Shown: positions 36,010-47,200 of the stretch, one piece after another
Position numbering within the stretch: position 1 is the first letter of the stretch
How the letters are laid out: each line of letters opens with the position of its first letter
Assembly: GCA_032164245.1 (NCBI GenBank)
Contig: JAVMKO010000003.1
Coordinates: 62,814,390 to 62,878,389 of the forward strand
DNA: 64,000 nucleotides
DNA from: Sternotherus odoratus
Taxonomy: Eukaryota > Chordata > Testudines > Kinosternidae
Direction: 5' to 3'
Position numbers and translations under genes: made by a program
The notes under the pieces: model-generated
What the model was told of the DNA's origin: nothing
Databases searched by the model: none
Seen by the model: only the letters and a program-made list of their open reading frames with translations

Positions 36010-36620
36010 TCAGATCTTGGGTAACAATGTTTGTGATCTTCTCCAGCATCTACAAATGGCAATATGATTTAACTGTTTATCAGTGGAGACATCATTTGAT
36101 CTCCACATCAGTTTTTCTTTCGTTGTGTGGAAGTAATATACCCTCAATGCAAAGAGTGCATAATTGCAGAGTATTTTTTTGATCTTGCCAAGGATGCTCT
36201 GCAATCTTTCACAGAACCAGTCTTCCAGTTTGTTGCTATAATTTGTTTGGATTATAACACTTAACAACTGTGACTTTTATGTGGTTCATCACAAGCCAGA
36301 AGTCAATATTCTTGAGTTTACAGTTTCCCATTTTTCAGTGCTTTAGTAGCTTTTTTATATCGAGTGCTTTCTCAATAATAAACCTGCACCTTCTAGGTGT
36401 CTGTCATCCTTTCTTCCAGAGTATAAAACAACCGTGACTTCTGACCATAATTTGTCTTGTTCAATCCACCTCATCTCATTTAGTCCAAGTATATTTAGGC
36501 CTAATATGTTCATTTTTCTGACACCTTGTGTGAGTCTCCCAGTGCTCCAAAGTGATATTGGTACTCAGTGGTTTCAGAACCCCAAACAGTAGTAACTTAA
36601 CTGTTTCGCTCCATCTGGTG
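36010..36620 (-). pseudogene. RTE-like LINE endonuclease relic (inverted 5' part)
   Basis: Minus-strand translation in shifting frames gives an apurinic-endonuclease-like region of RTE LINEs. LGLNEMRWIEQDKLWSEVTV is at about 36440-36500 (the family's I-L-G-L-S-E-x-R-W block). A VLYSGRKDD block is near 36415, and a block resembling I-I-Q-C-Y-A-P-T-N (here VIIQTNYSNK) is near 36235-36262. Stops and frameshifts are frequent. The reverse-transcriptase part of the same kind of LINE begins on the opposite strand at about 36840, with an (AC)n microsatellite in between. This arrangement is what twin priming produces. Confidence 0.6.
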
Positions 36621-36714
36621 TCAGAAATAAATCACTGGAGACAAAGCTCCTCTGCCAGATAAATGATTGATACAACCAGAATGCTTTTACCTAAAACAAC
36701 TTTTTTAAATTAGG

Positions 36715-36717
<3 letters not shown>

Positions 36718-36751
<34 letters not shown>
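36718..36751. repeat. (AC)n microsatellite
   Basis: This is an uninterrupted run of about 17 CA units. It lies between the two oppositely oriented RTE-like pieces. Confidence 0.95.
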
Positions 36752-36754
<3 letters not shown>

Positions 36755-36834
36755 ATAGCAGTGGGGTTCACCATCACAGAGGCGTATAAGAAAGGAGATT
36801 CTAAAAAGCTTTTTCTAGTATCTAAACAACATAT

Positions 36835-37390
36835 AACACAATTTTAAAAGTATTTTGCCACGGTGAAGGCTCAGAATGGTAAAATTTTATCCATGGAGGA
36901 AGGACACAGGATGAAACCCATTGGATGGAATATTTCCAGGCTGTGCTCAACCAGTGAAAATCACTAATACATTTTGAGAGATCTGAAGAAAGAGGGTTTA
37001 CCTATACCACTAGACATAATAGCCTTTGGGGAAGTAATTAAGGCTATAAAGAAGAGTGGTAAAGAACCAGGATATGATCAGATAGATGCTGAAATATTAA
37101 AAGCTGAAGAGGAGCTGATGGTGAATTACATGTGAAGGTTGTGTAGAACCATTTGGGAAAATTAGATCTGTCCTAAAGTTTGGAGAAGTGTTATCTGCAG
37201 AATTCTTAAAAAGAGGGACCAACTTATTTGTAATAACAGCATATGACCTGGTCATATCTGTACATGGAGCAGTGTTTAGCATTTTCATTTTGAATAGGAT
37301 AAAAACTGCTTTGATAGAGTAGTCAGAGAAGAACAGGCTGGATTTTGATCTAGTGGCTCATGTTCATACCAGGTTTTCATCCTGAGAAGA
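36835..37390 (+). pseudogene. RTE-like LINE reverse transcriptase relic
   Basis: Plus-strand translation gives the linker and N-terminal RT region of an RTE LINE. A GKIL block (near 36880), a W-x-E-Y-F-Q-x-x-L-N-like block near 36925-36955, and EVIKAIKKSGKEPGYDQIDA (about 37039-37098) are seen. EILKAEEELMVN follows, then RLCRTIWEN and PKVWR (37138-37185). REEQAGF is near 37330. These match in order the family pattern E-V-x-x-A-I-K-S-L-K-x-G-K-A-P-G-x-D, E-L-L-K, W-P-x-x-W, R-E-E-Q-A-G-F. Stops and frameshifts kill it, and the catalytic YADD lies beyond the preserved part. Confidence 0.75.
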
Positions 37391-38664
37391 CTTAGAATAC
37401 CACCACATGGTTTTTAACTTCTTTAATTTTACAAAGAACCAGAAACACTATGAAATTCCAGATTGGTGGAAGTTCCGTGAAACTATGCATACCCAAGTTT
37501 GAAGGAAGAGCTAACATACCATACAGGGGTGTCTTCGGGAATAAAAATTTGACTACTTTTGGAGCGGCATGTTCTGTGACCCACACCCCATGGCTCCAGA
37601 GCTGGAGAAGCTTACAGGTTTGGGTAGCATTTTAGGGGTGGTTTTAAGAATGTCAGAGGCACCTAAATATTGGATTTTTGGTGCCAAGTACCTTTGTGGA
37701 TCTAAACCTCAAAGCCTTGAAGAATCGACCATCCCAAATGTTAAAAACATTTTCAAAGTAATATTACAATTTTAGGTGTAACTCACAGGGAACTATATCC
37801 CAGATACATTTCCCATATTAATTAAATAATAGGAACTAAAACATTGGAAAGAAATCTTCAAATCCCTGACATTACTGTCAGGTTTAACTCTCTAGTTACT
37901 AACATTGTGATTATTGTGAAATATTTTGCTGAGAAAAAAAAAGAACAGTTAACAATGCTTTCCAAGCATTCACAAACATTCATACCTCCAGAGCTGCTCA
38001 GTCTGTTTATGGTAGTACAATACCTTTTTCTTCAGCAAGTGGAGGTACTATAGGTGGTTCAAACCTATATAAAATGAAGTATTTACAAGGCTTCAAGCTG
38101 TATCAGCTGCAGATACATTCTTTGCTAGAAGACGGAGGGAATGCATTCAAGTAAATACACAGCCATTGTGACTCACTCAGGTACCAGCCTCCCTTTGATA
38201 TTATGATCATTTCTGTTGGTGTAGGGGTCATTAAACCATTAGATATTTCTTGCTTAGGATTTATGCTAATCAAATCATTTTGTTTAAGGTACATACAGAG
38301 TCTTTTTTAAGGGATACAATACTGTAGGATATAAAAGTGTCTTTTAGAGAACACAAGTAAAAACAATGGTTAGTTGTTTTTTACTTCTGAATTCTTTACA
38401 TCATATCTGGGGTTCTGGAATATCTTCATCAAAACCCAAATTTTATAGGTTTGCAATTGCTGTAGATTTACCTTATTTTAATAGTGGTCCAATTATCAAG
38501 TAAATCTTTTATTATGCAAAAGTGAATAGTGGATTGTCAACTTGATAGTACCAAGGCCCATATGTTACCCTGTGTTGGTCCATCATGATAGAACAAGGAA
38601 TGGGAAGAAGGCGTGGGGATCCTCTTATTATGCCTCTCCCCAGAAGAAACAGCACAGTTCATAG
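37391..38664. other. unassigned non-coding DNA
   Basis: No recognisable gene or bounded repeat is visible. Confidence 0.45.
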
Positions 38665-38666
38665 TA

Positions 38667-39208
38667 CAGTAAAACCCCGATTTAACGGACCCCGATTTAA
38701 CGGACTTCGGATGCAACAGACAAAATTTCCGCTGCATCCGAAATCCGTTTTTCGCAGGTCCCACCTGCGGGCGGGCTGGCTGCTCTCGGATCCTGCCTGC
38801 TGGCGGGTGGGCTGGCTGGTTCCCGGATCCCGCCTGCTGGCGGGTGGGCTGGCTGGCTGCCGGCTCCCGCCTGCGGGCAGGTGGGCTGCTGGCTCCCTGG
38901 TCCCGCCTGCTGGCGGGCTGGCTGCCGGCTTCCGCCCCAGTCCCAGCAGCGGGAGAGCTCGCTGCCGGCTCCCGCCCACGGGCGGGCTGCCGGCTCCCGC
39001 CCGGGTCCCAGCAGCCGGGACCCGGGCGGGCGGGTTGACGGCTCCCGGCCGTAAAACTCCATATAATGGACTAATTCGGGCGAGGGGGTATCCTTTGTCA
39101 GCCGAAAGTCCATTATTTAATAATTTAAAAAAATTATTAAATAACGGACTTTTGGCTTTAACGGACACCCCCTCGCCCGAATTAGTCCGTTATATCGAGG
39201 TTTCACTG
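38667..39208. mobile_element. pogo/Tigger-like MITE with TA duplication and internal palindrome
   Basis: The left end CAGTAAAACCCCGATTTAAC and right end ATATCGAGGTTTCACTG carry the CAGT...ACTG and C-G-A-x-x-T-A-A-C-G-G signature of pogo/Tigger mariners. TA flanks are at 38665-38666 and 39209-39210. The interior is a GC-rich array of GGCGGGCTGGCTG-like units (38768-39045). From about 39057 to 39195 the sequence folds on itself in a long imperfect palindrome, with arms near 39057-39125 and 39126-39195. The second terminal repeat is therefore present twice in inverted orientation. The long open frames over it (38585-39220 and antisense) arise from the repeated GC-rich units and are not genes. 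Confidence 0.85.
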
Positions 39209-39284
39209 TACTGGAATTAGAGCCCAGAAAAGCATTGGAGCCTGGTTGCTGAATCATGTACTGTGGCTTCAGATTAGTACTGTG

Positions 39285-39679
39285 TGGTAGAACCCTAAAG
39301 TTATAAACACCAGAATTATGAACGGACTAGTCAACCAAACACTTCACCTGGAACCAGAAATACACAGACAGCAGCAGAGACCAAAAAAAAAAAAAAAAAA
39401 TCAAATCAAATACAGGACAATACTGTGTTAAACATAAACTTAAAAAAAAAAAAAAAGGAAAGTTTAAAAAATTTTCTGACAAGGTAAGGAAACTGTTTCT
39501 GGGCTTTTTTCATTTAAGGTGAAAAGGCTAAAAACAGCATTTTCCTTCTGCATAGTAGTTTCAACGCAATATTAAGTCAATGTAAGGTTGTAAACTTTTG
39601 AAAGAACATGCATAATGTTTTGGTCAGAGTTATGAACAACCTCCATCCCCAAGGTGTTCGTGACTCTGAGGTTCTACTG
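39285..39679. mobile_element. pogo/Tigger-like MITE with TACTG end
   Basis: The left end TGGTAGAACCCTAAAGTTAT (a degraded form of CAGTAGAACCTCAGAGTTAC) pairs with the right end GTGACTCTGAGGTTCTACTG, followed by TA at 39680-39681. Internal landmarks include AAACTTTTGAAAGAACATGC, in sense orientation (about 39592-39611). Two poly-A runs are at about 39386-39402 and 39441-39454. It is non-autonomous. It lies 76 bp from the preceding Tigger-like element but belongs to a different family. Confidence 0.75.
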
Positions 39680-39681
39680 TA

Positions 39682-40206
39682 CAAGATAAAGGACTTGGCC
39701 AGACTATCACCTCTTATGCAAGTTCCAAGTGAGGGGATACATTGCTCCTTTTCAGAGAAGTAATATAATGTGTTCAACTACATGTCTGTTAAACCTGCCC
39801 CCTAATTCTTGCGTTAGCCAGCAGGATACTGGGGACGTCTCTACCAACATTCCTTTCTCTGGCAGCAAAACTGGCCAGGGCAGGATGTGACCCTATGCTT
39901 TACCACAGATCAGAGACTTTAGAAATATTAAACAATGGGCTCACATCCCGTAAGCAGTCTGGCAGTAAATGTAATGAGTGATTATCATGTTAATTAAACT
40001 GAATGAGTTTTGTTTACCTTTGACTTGCTGAGTTAATGGAAAGGACTAAAGGTGACACTGATATAATGAAGAGTGCAGAAGTGGCTGAGGGAATATAAGA
40101 ACCTGTTTCCTTCCCCAAACAATCAAAATAATTGTTCATGAAAGGTGTTTTCTTCTAAACAGTCACCTTCTGACATTAACTTTGAGCAACAGTTTAAAAA
40201 TCCTAA
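39682..40206. other. unassigned non-coding DNA
   Basis: No recognisable gene or repeat is visible. Confidence 0.45.
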
Positions 40207-40496
40207 TCTATATATATAAAAGTCAAGTGGTGTATGTATGTGTGTATGTATGTACGTATGACTGCGAAGTCCTCCCGCACCGTTTGAGCCAGAGACTTGA
40301 AATTTGGTACAGTGAGGGGTCTTGGGGTCTAGATGCTGGTAAGGGTCGAAAAATTTTCGGACCTCACCTCTGACGCCCCCCAGGGGTGAAAGTCTTTCAG
40401 GGCCAATCACATCGGCTGGGCAGTTAGCTGGTGATGATGTCATAATACCCCCTCCAACAGACACCTCACTCACTCAGCTCACTGCCCCTCCCTCCT

Positions 40497-40727
40497 CCAA
40501 CGGAACCCCGGAGATCCCTCAGTTCTCTGCCCCTCCCCCCTCCCAACGGAACCCCGGAGATCCCTCAGTTCTCTGCCCCTCCTCCCTCCCAACGGAACCC
40601 CGGAGATCCCTCAGTTCTCTGCCCCTCCCCCCTCCCAATGGAACCCCGGAGATCCCTCAGTTCTCTGCCCCTCCCCCCTCCCAACGGAACCCCGGAGATC
40701 CCTCAGCCCTGTGCCCCCCCCACCTGC
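40497..40727 (+). repeat. 46-bp minisatellite inside Helitron A
   Basis: About five tandem copies of a 46-bp unit containing CGGAACCCCGGAGATCCCTC start at 40501, 40547, 40593, 40639 and 40685, with few differences. The Helitron at 60505-61205 has only about two copies of the same unit (in complement, 60790-60905), so the copy number differs between elements. Confidence 0.9.
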
Positions 40728-40955
40728 GAAGGTCCCCGGAATCCCTCGGCTCTGCCCCCCCCTCCCCTGCGACGGATCCGAGTTGGGTTTGGTGGGACGG
40801 TGAGTGAGGTGGGGGTGTCGGGTTCGGTCGGGGGGTGAGGTGGGGGTGTTGGGTTCGGTCGGGGGGTGAGGTGGGGTTGTCGGGTTTGCTTGGGGGGGTG
40901 AGGTGGGGGTGTCGGGTTTGGTCGGGGGGTAAGTGAGCCGGGAGGTGTTGGGGTT

Positions 40956-41655
40956 TGTGGCGGGGTGTCCACCCGCCCCCTACTGAAAGGGGCTTGGAAA
41001 AGCCCCAAAAGGGGTTTGAAATAGCCTGGGAGGCTAGCCTGCAAACTCCCAGGTTGATTGGGAGTTGGGCTCAGCTGTGTGGCCACGCCCCAAACACTCC
41101 CAGCCAGGATATAAGGGCTGGGAGGCAGAGAAGCAGGGGCAGTCTCCTCTGCAGTCAGAGCGAGACAGGCCTGCTGCAGGAGGAAGCCAGGTACCTGGGT
41201 TAGGGCAGAGCTGGGGCAGGGCAGAAGGAGCTGGGTGGGCTCTAGCCACGAGCCCCAGGCCTCCGGGCCTGATACAAGGTCCAACCCAGAACTACCAGGG
41301 TTGCAGGGAGCAGCCTAGGGCCGGAGATAGCAGCAGCAGGCCAACCCTCCTTGCCGGTGATGAGTAGCCATGATACTGCAGTCCGCCCCAGTGAGCAGGG
41401 GCAAGTGGTGACTGACAGTGGCACACTCTGAGGCGAGTTGGGGATAGTGGGTGGTGGGTTCCCTGGGGAGGGGAGACCCTAAAACCAGGGGGGTACTGCA
41501 GGGTGCAGCACCCTCAGCAAGGGGGTCTGGGAAGGGCACGGGGCCAGTGTGGAGAAGCGGACGTCGGCCAACAGAGGGCGCTCCAGGGGTCAAAGAGCTA
41601 ATTCCCGTGACGACCAGACGGGGGCGCCGCTGGGTGAGTGACCGACCCCGTGACA
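40956..41655 (+). mobile_element. solo LTR (copy C) with 5-bp duplication GGGTT
   Basis: The LTR starts TGTGGCGGGGTGTCC and ends GACCCCGTGACA. The termini are imperfect inverted repeats. It is flanked by GGGTT at 40951-40955 and 41656-41660, and is inserted in Helitron A. A TATA-like ATATAAG lies at about 41109-41115, followed by a region with CTCCTCTGCAGTCAGAG. It is 700 bp and the only complete copy of the family seen also at 1-653 and 8914-9388. The TGTG-C-GGGG start resembles the LTR of the complete element at 51689, and a gypsy-type origin is inferred. The open frames inside on both strands are spurious. Confidence 0.85.
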
Positions 41656-42154
41656 GGGTTGGTCAGGGGGGGCGGCTCATGGTGCACTGTGTAGCACACA
41701 GATTATTAAATACACTGTTCGGTCGGGGGGTGAGGTGGGGGTGTCGGGTTTGCTCAGGGGGTGAGGTGGGGGTGTCGGGTTTGGTCAGGGGGTGAGGTGG
41801 GGGTGTTGGGTTTGTTTTGGGGGGTCAGGTGGGGTTGTTGGGTTTGGTCGGGGGGTAAGTGAGCTGGGGGGTCTTGGGGTTGGTCGGGGGGGTGGGAAGG
41901 TGTCAGGGTGGGTGAAGGGTGGGTGTTGGGGTTGGTCAGGGGGTGTCAACTGTCTGCCCCCTCCCCACCTCCGACTGACCCGAGCAACGCCGGGCACTTA
42001 TGCTAGTGCTTAAATATTGCGGATTCACCAATCACCACGTTCCAGACGGAAGTATCACATTTTTTCAGGAATATTGTTTAGTAATACATTATAGCATTTA
42101 AATGTAAAAAAGTATAATGTATTTACATAGAACCTAAATTCTTATTATGATATA

Positions 42155-43136
42155 CTAGCGAAAATACCCGACGTTGCTCGGGTCCGTCGGAGGTGGGGAG
42201 GGGGCAGACAGCTGAGCGAGTGCAGGGTCCGTTGGATGGGGGCAGAGAGCAAACCTGACACCCCCATCTCACCCCCCACCCAAACCCAACACCCCCACGT
42301 CTCCCCCTACCAACCCCAACACCCCCTGACCAACACCCACACTTCACCCCCTGTAGACCAAACCTGACACACCCACCTCACTTTCCCCCCACCAAACCCG
42401 ACACCCCACCTACCACCACAAACAAACCCGACACCCACACCTCACTTACCCCTCGACCAACCCCGACCCCCCTCCTCACCCCCCAACCAAACCCAACACC
42501 CCCACCTTACCCCCCCACCAAACCCAACACCCCCTGAGCAACCCCAACCCCCACACCTCACCCCTCACCCACCCCGACACCCCCGGCTCACCCCTCCCAA
42601 CCAAACCCGACACCCCCGGCTCACCCCTCCCAACCAAACCCGACACCCCCGGCTCACCCCTCCCAACCAAACCCGACACCCCCGGCTCACCCCCCGACCA
42701 AACCCGACACCCCTACCTCACTTACCCTCCAACCAAACCCAACTCGGGTCCGTCGGAGGTGGGGAGGGGGCAGAGAGCTGAGGGATTCCGGGGTCCGTGG
42801 AAGGTGGGGAGGGGGCACAGAGCTGAGGGATTCCGGGGTTCTGTTGGAGGGGGGAGGGCCAGAGAGCTGAGCGAGTGTGGTGTCTGTTGGAGGGGGTATT
42901 ATGACATCAGAACTATGTCACAGAGAACAGCAGCTGCCCAGCTGATGTGATTGGCCTTTAAAGAATTTCACCCCTGGGGGGCATCAGAGGTGAGATTTGA
43001 AAAATTTTCAACGCTTACAGTCATTAGGACCCCAAGACCTCTAACTGTACCAAATTTCAAGTCTCTAGCTCAAACGGTGTGGAAGGAGTAAGCATACATC
43101 TGTGCATACATACACCATTTGACTTTTATATATAGA
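42155..43136 (-). mobile_element. non-autonomous Helitron B, minus strand
   Basis: Read on the minus strand it starts TCTATATATAAAAGTCAAAT (from 43136, or four bases earlier at 43140). It ends ACCCGAGCAACGTCGGGT, a spacer TATTTTCG and CTAG at 42155, with T next. The terminal hairpin here is a perfect 6-bp stem (ACCCGA/TCGGGT, loop GCAACG). The interior is C-rich on the plus strand, with repeated AAACCCGACACCCC-type units. It lies 148 bp from Helitron A in the opposite orientation and is 982 bp long. Confidence 0.85.
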
Positions 43137-44149
43137 TAGATTTGGTGTGTGTGTGTACATATATATTGCACACATAGCACCTACCACAAAGCCCTAGATA
43201 TTTACTACAAAAATAGCATTTGGGAATATTGTATAACATATAGTATAAATAAGTGGACATAAAAATGTCTGCAGGTACAGAAGTTCTTAGACAACAGAAA
43301 CAGTGATGTTCTACTGCTTAGGGTCAGTGACTAAATTAGGAGAACCTGTGAAGGGGGTCCTAACCACCTGCGTAAAACAGTTCTGTATTTGAGTGTCTCC
43401 CTAAGAAAACATCAGACCTTCACCAGTTCTTCACCTACACTCCTTTCTCAAGCGGTCAAAGCCTGCAATAGACATGCTTTGTTTGTTAGAAAGTTTTGAT
43501 TTTGTACAGGAGCAACAAATATTTTCCTGATTAAGAGCTTTTTCAGCTTTCTTGATAAAGTTCTTTCAGATGCCCATTACATTCAAATGCATGATGTTAA
43601 ATATAGCAGTAGCATAAGACCACAAGAGATGTTGTGTCGGTTTCACCATACACAATAGCATCAGGTTTCCAAACACTGTTCCACAACTTTGTAGTGGGAA
43701 TTTGTTGCCAGAGCCCCAGCAGGAAGACACTCAAATACAAAAGAGATATGGATGTGTAGAGATTGGATTGTACTATCAAATTAGGGGGTGAGGAGCTAAA
43801 ATTTGTAGATGTCTGACATCCTGGTAATAGCTCAACTGAAAAATAATCTTGCGATAGCACTGGCAAACTGTAGCTAAACATTTAACTACAGCAGTTTCAA
43901 TGCTAAAAGTGAGGTTTGGGGGAACAGCACAATTGATTAAAATCGAATTTTGCTAAAGGACTTTATCACTGACAGTTATGTAATAGTCTTGAATAATGGC
44001 ACCGTGACTTACAGTCAAGATTATGTGGCACACAGCTGGCATTAAATGTAACTCTAGAGAGCAGCAGCATATCCATGAGTTACACGTGGAATGTTTTGGA
44101 GAATGGTTTGGATGGAAGTGATCATCAATTTGCATTCACTAGTTGGAAT
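43137..44149. other. unassigned non-coding DNA
   Basis: A short GT-rich stretch adjoins the Helitron (43144-43156). The rest is AT-rich and unrecognised. Confidence 0.45.
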
Positions 44150-44270
44150 AGGATATGGCTAAACCACCCTGAACACGCCCGATCCTGTCTGATCTCAGAA
44201 GCTAAGCAGGGTTAGGCCTGGCTAGTACTTGGATGGGAGACATTCTGGGAATACCAGGTGCTGTAGGCTT
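44150..44270 (+). pseudogene. 5S rRNA pseudogene, near full length
   Basis: The 121 bases follow the vertebrate 5S rRNA from a degraded 5' end (GGATATGGCTAAACC) through ACCACCCTGAACACGCCCGA, AGAAGCTAAGCAGGGTTAGG and TAGTACTTGGATGGGAGA to TGCTGTAGGCTT. The internal control region is mostly kept, but the box C segment reads GACATTCTGGG where the functional gene has GACCGCCTGGG. The 5' end is altered, and no T-run terminator follows. It is therefore a pseudogene or a 5S-derived retrosequence, not a working gene. LINE-like sequence begins directly afterwards. Confidence 0.9.
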
Positions 44271-47200
44271 AACATGGGTGTGGGGCTAGCAACTACACCC
44301 CGTAAGGGAACCAATTGCTACTGAAACACCAACAACAGTTGGTGGCCCATATCCCAGTTGGGGGGTGATGGGCAAAGAGAGAGTTAGAATAGGAAGATAG
44401 TGAGCTCTCGGTTGATAAATAGGAGGTGGAACTTTTATAAGGCTGACTATTCTTACTTCACAGACACACCTGAGATTATTTCTCCAACACCTATCAAATA
44501 TAAATTTGAAGAAAACCTTAATCTTTCTGAATATACAGTGCAGAAATCAGCAAAAAGGAGTATCCCAAGAGGCAAGAGAAAGCAGTGGACTCCATAGTGG
44601 AATAGGAAATCTTATTAAGGAAATGAATGAAGTTCAACTGGAGAGTGAAGAATCCAGAGATTAAGGGTATGTCTACATAGCAATTAGTCACCCATGCCAG
44701 CTGACTCAGGCTTGTGGGACTCAGGTTATGGGGCAGTGTAATTATGGTATTGTTCTTTAGGTTAGGGCTAGATCCCAGGCCCTAGAACCCTGCAGGGTGG
44801 GATGGTTTCAGAACTTGGGCTGCAGCCTGAGTCTGAATGTCTACATCACAATTAAACAGCCCCTTAGCTTGAGTCAGCTGGCTTGGACAAGCCATGGGTA
44901 TCTAATTGCAGTCTAGACATATCCAAAGAGGATTGATAAAATGAAATGAAGTCTCAAGAGAGACATCAGAAAGAAATAACTTAATGCAGATGAAGGTATT
45001 GGGGGGGAAAAAAACTGTGAAAAGTTCAATCCTCATAGAGGACAAGATGTATGGATGTTACCAAAATGAATATTACCAAAGTAATAGATTGCAAGCCTTA
45101 GTCTGTTTGTTTTCAAAAGAACACAGTATCCTGAAAAATGGAGAAGTAGAGGCATTAGATTACAAATAATCTGTAAGTATACACCAAGTTTAGCATGCTC
45201 ATGTACAAAAATGGGGTTACAGCCAATGAAAAATACACAAGATGGAGTACTCAGGAAGAAAGACAAAAATAATCTAAAAATGTGAACATGGATCCAATTG
45301 AGTACTCTGTTTTCAGATCTGTCTCATCTATGATGAAACAGGGAACCTTGAACCAAGCATATTCCCTGTGCTCAGCTTCATGTATGGTAATATGATAAAG
45401 CACTTTGGGAATAAGGCTAAAGCCACCATGTTATAGCATTGTTGGACATCATCCATGAATTCTGGATAAGAGGGAAAGTGCCTAATCAGAAGCAGTTGAC
45501 ATCTATGGTTACTTTTGTTAAGACTGTCAATGATCCCTCCTTTCCAGGCAGCTCTCAGCCTACTCTCAGCTATGTTTAATTAGTCATCACTCTAAGATAA
45601 TGGAAGGATTGGTACAATCAAGTTTTCTATCTACCCAAAAAGAAAGGCAGATAGAACCTAAACAAATGGCATGTAAGCCTTTCCAAACAATTACGGACCT
45701 ACTGGTTGCCTTCTGTCAATCTATTATCAAGAGATTCCAACAAAAGCCACCACAGTCATCAATAAGGGTTGACTCTCAGTGTAGCATTTGATAGTCTGAC
45801 ATTGATAAAATCTTAGTTAAACTCAAGGAAATCTGTGACAAACTGTGCTTCTGGATAAGAGATTCCTGACGGTACAGGAAAATAATGGTAAGACTAAATG
45901 GTACATTTTCAAAGACTAGGCAATTTAAGACAAAAGTTTCTCAGGGCTCAGTTTTAAGTCTTCTTCTTTTCCTTCTGTACCTCTCTGTTCATTCAGGTCC
46001 CTGGATATCATCCCTGCATATACATGTATGCAGAGGATATTGCATTTAATATTGTGGGTTGTGAAATAGATGTATTGGAGAATGAATTGAATGAGGACCT
46101 GGACACTGTAACTAGATGGGCAAAGGAACATAAATTCCAGTTGAATCCAGCAAAAACAAATTCCTCCTACTTTATCACAGACTGCATGAACTTCAATTAT
46201 AGTCAAAAACTGACATTGGATGAAGAAAATACTGCTTTCAGAGGATACAGAACTATGTCTTGGACCACACATTAGAAAGATGGAAGTCAAAACAAAGAAT
46301 ATACTGAATCTCCCATGATGCATCACTAGCACCAAATATGGCTCATGCATTATGATGATGAAAACAACATAATGCTTGATAATTCACCCAATATTTGAAT
46401 ATGCCTAAACTATCTGGTCACATACTTCTCCCAGTAACCTTGTCAAGATCAGGGTTGTGGAATCTGCAGTTCACATAATTGCAGTTGTGAGATCCATTTC
46501 AACAGCAATTTGTGAACAAGAATCTGATGTTTAACTTCTTGAGAATCGTATAACAGAACAGCTAATTTGGTATGGAAGTCATCTTTGTTCCCTACCTGAA
46601 TGTCCTCATTATTTCAATTTTGAATTGGTTTTCCTATTTCCAAACAGAGCTGATCATCTTCTATGAGAGGACGCATAAAAACTACTGAAGAAATGGAAGC
46701 ATTTGATGATATTTGGAGGATAAAGTGTCTAAAGAAGCATGTCTGCCTGGTAATGCCTCCACATGAACCTATTTACTTAGTAGTAAAAATCATCTTTTGT
46801 AATCTTGATCAAAAGAACATATGGACCTGGCCACACTAAGGAAAATTGCAGAAAATATCATCCAACACTTTCAATTACATGTTAAACAGATTAACATATA
46901 CACTGATTTTTATCAGGTAAATCATTCAGGAATAGTGATTGTGGCATCTACATACAGTGGCCTAATGGAGAAACAACAAGAAAAAAACATTAGTTTAAGA
47001 TATATCAGCACAAATTATATGTCTGAAATGAAAGCTACTCTGATTACAATACAAGAAATAAACAGTTCAGAAACAGAGGCAGATATGATGTTTCCTGATT
47101 TCCAGGCAGTGATCCTCATTTCCTTTTGAAGAAATTAGAAACCATCAACAATGCAATTCACAATAAAGCTCTGAAGATTGGAAAGTGAGGCAATATATTG

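Larger units (their letters stand above)
40207..42006 (+). mobile_element. non-autonomous Helitron A containing a solo LTR
   Basis: The 5' end is TCTATATATATAAAAGTCAA, preceded by A (40206). The 3' end is GCACTTATGCTAG, followed by T (42007), so insertion was between A and T. A short hairpin CCCG...CGGG (in the region 41978-41993, ACCCGAGCAACGCCGGGC) precedes the CTAG end by about 11 bases. This is the Helitron end structure. Copies on the minus strand at 42155-43136 and 60505-61205 share both ends. The interior carries a 46-bp minisatellite and G-rich roughly 30-bp units. The element is 1,800 bp, or about 1,095 bp without the LTR at 40956-41655. No Rep/helicase is present. Confidence 0.85.

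Noticed and set aside
36718..36751. CRISPR-like or satellite array
   Set aside because: It is a plain (AC)n microsatellite.
38585..39220. 211-codon plus-strand open frame and its antisense partners
   Set aside because: It starts outside and spans a pogo/Tigger-like MITE with terminal repeats and GC-rich tandem units. The peptide is a repeat translation.
40703..41284. 193-codon minus-strand open frame rich in Pro and Thr
   Set aside because: It crosses from Helitron minisatellite sequence into a solo LTR, so it cannot be a gene of either.
44150..44270. Functional 5S rRNA gene
   Set aside because: The box C segment is changed, the 5' end is degraded, and there is no T-run terminator.
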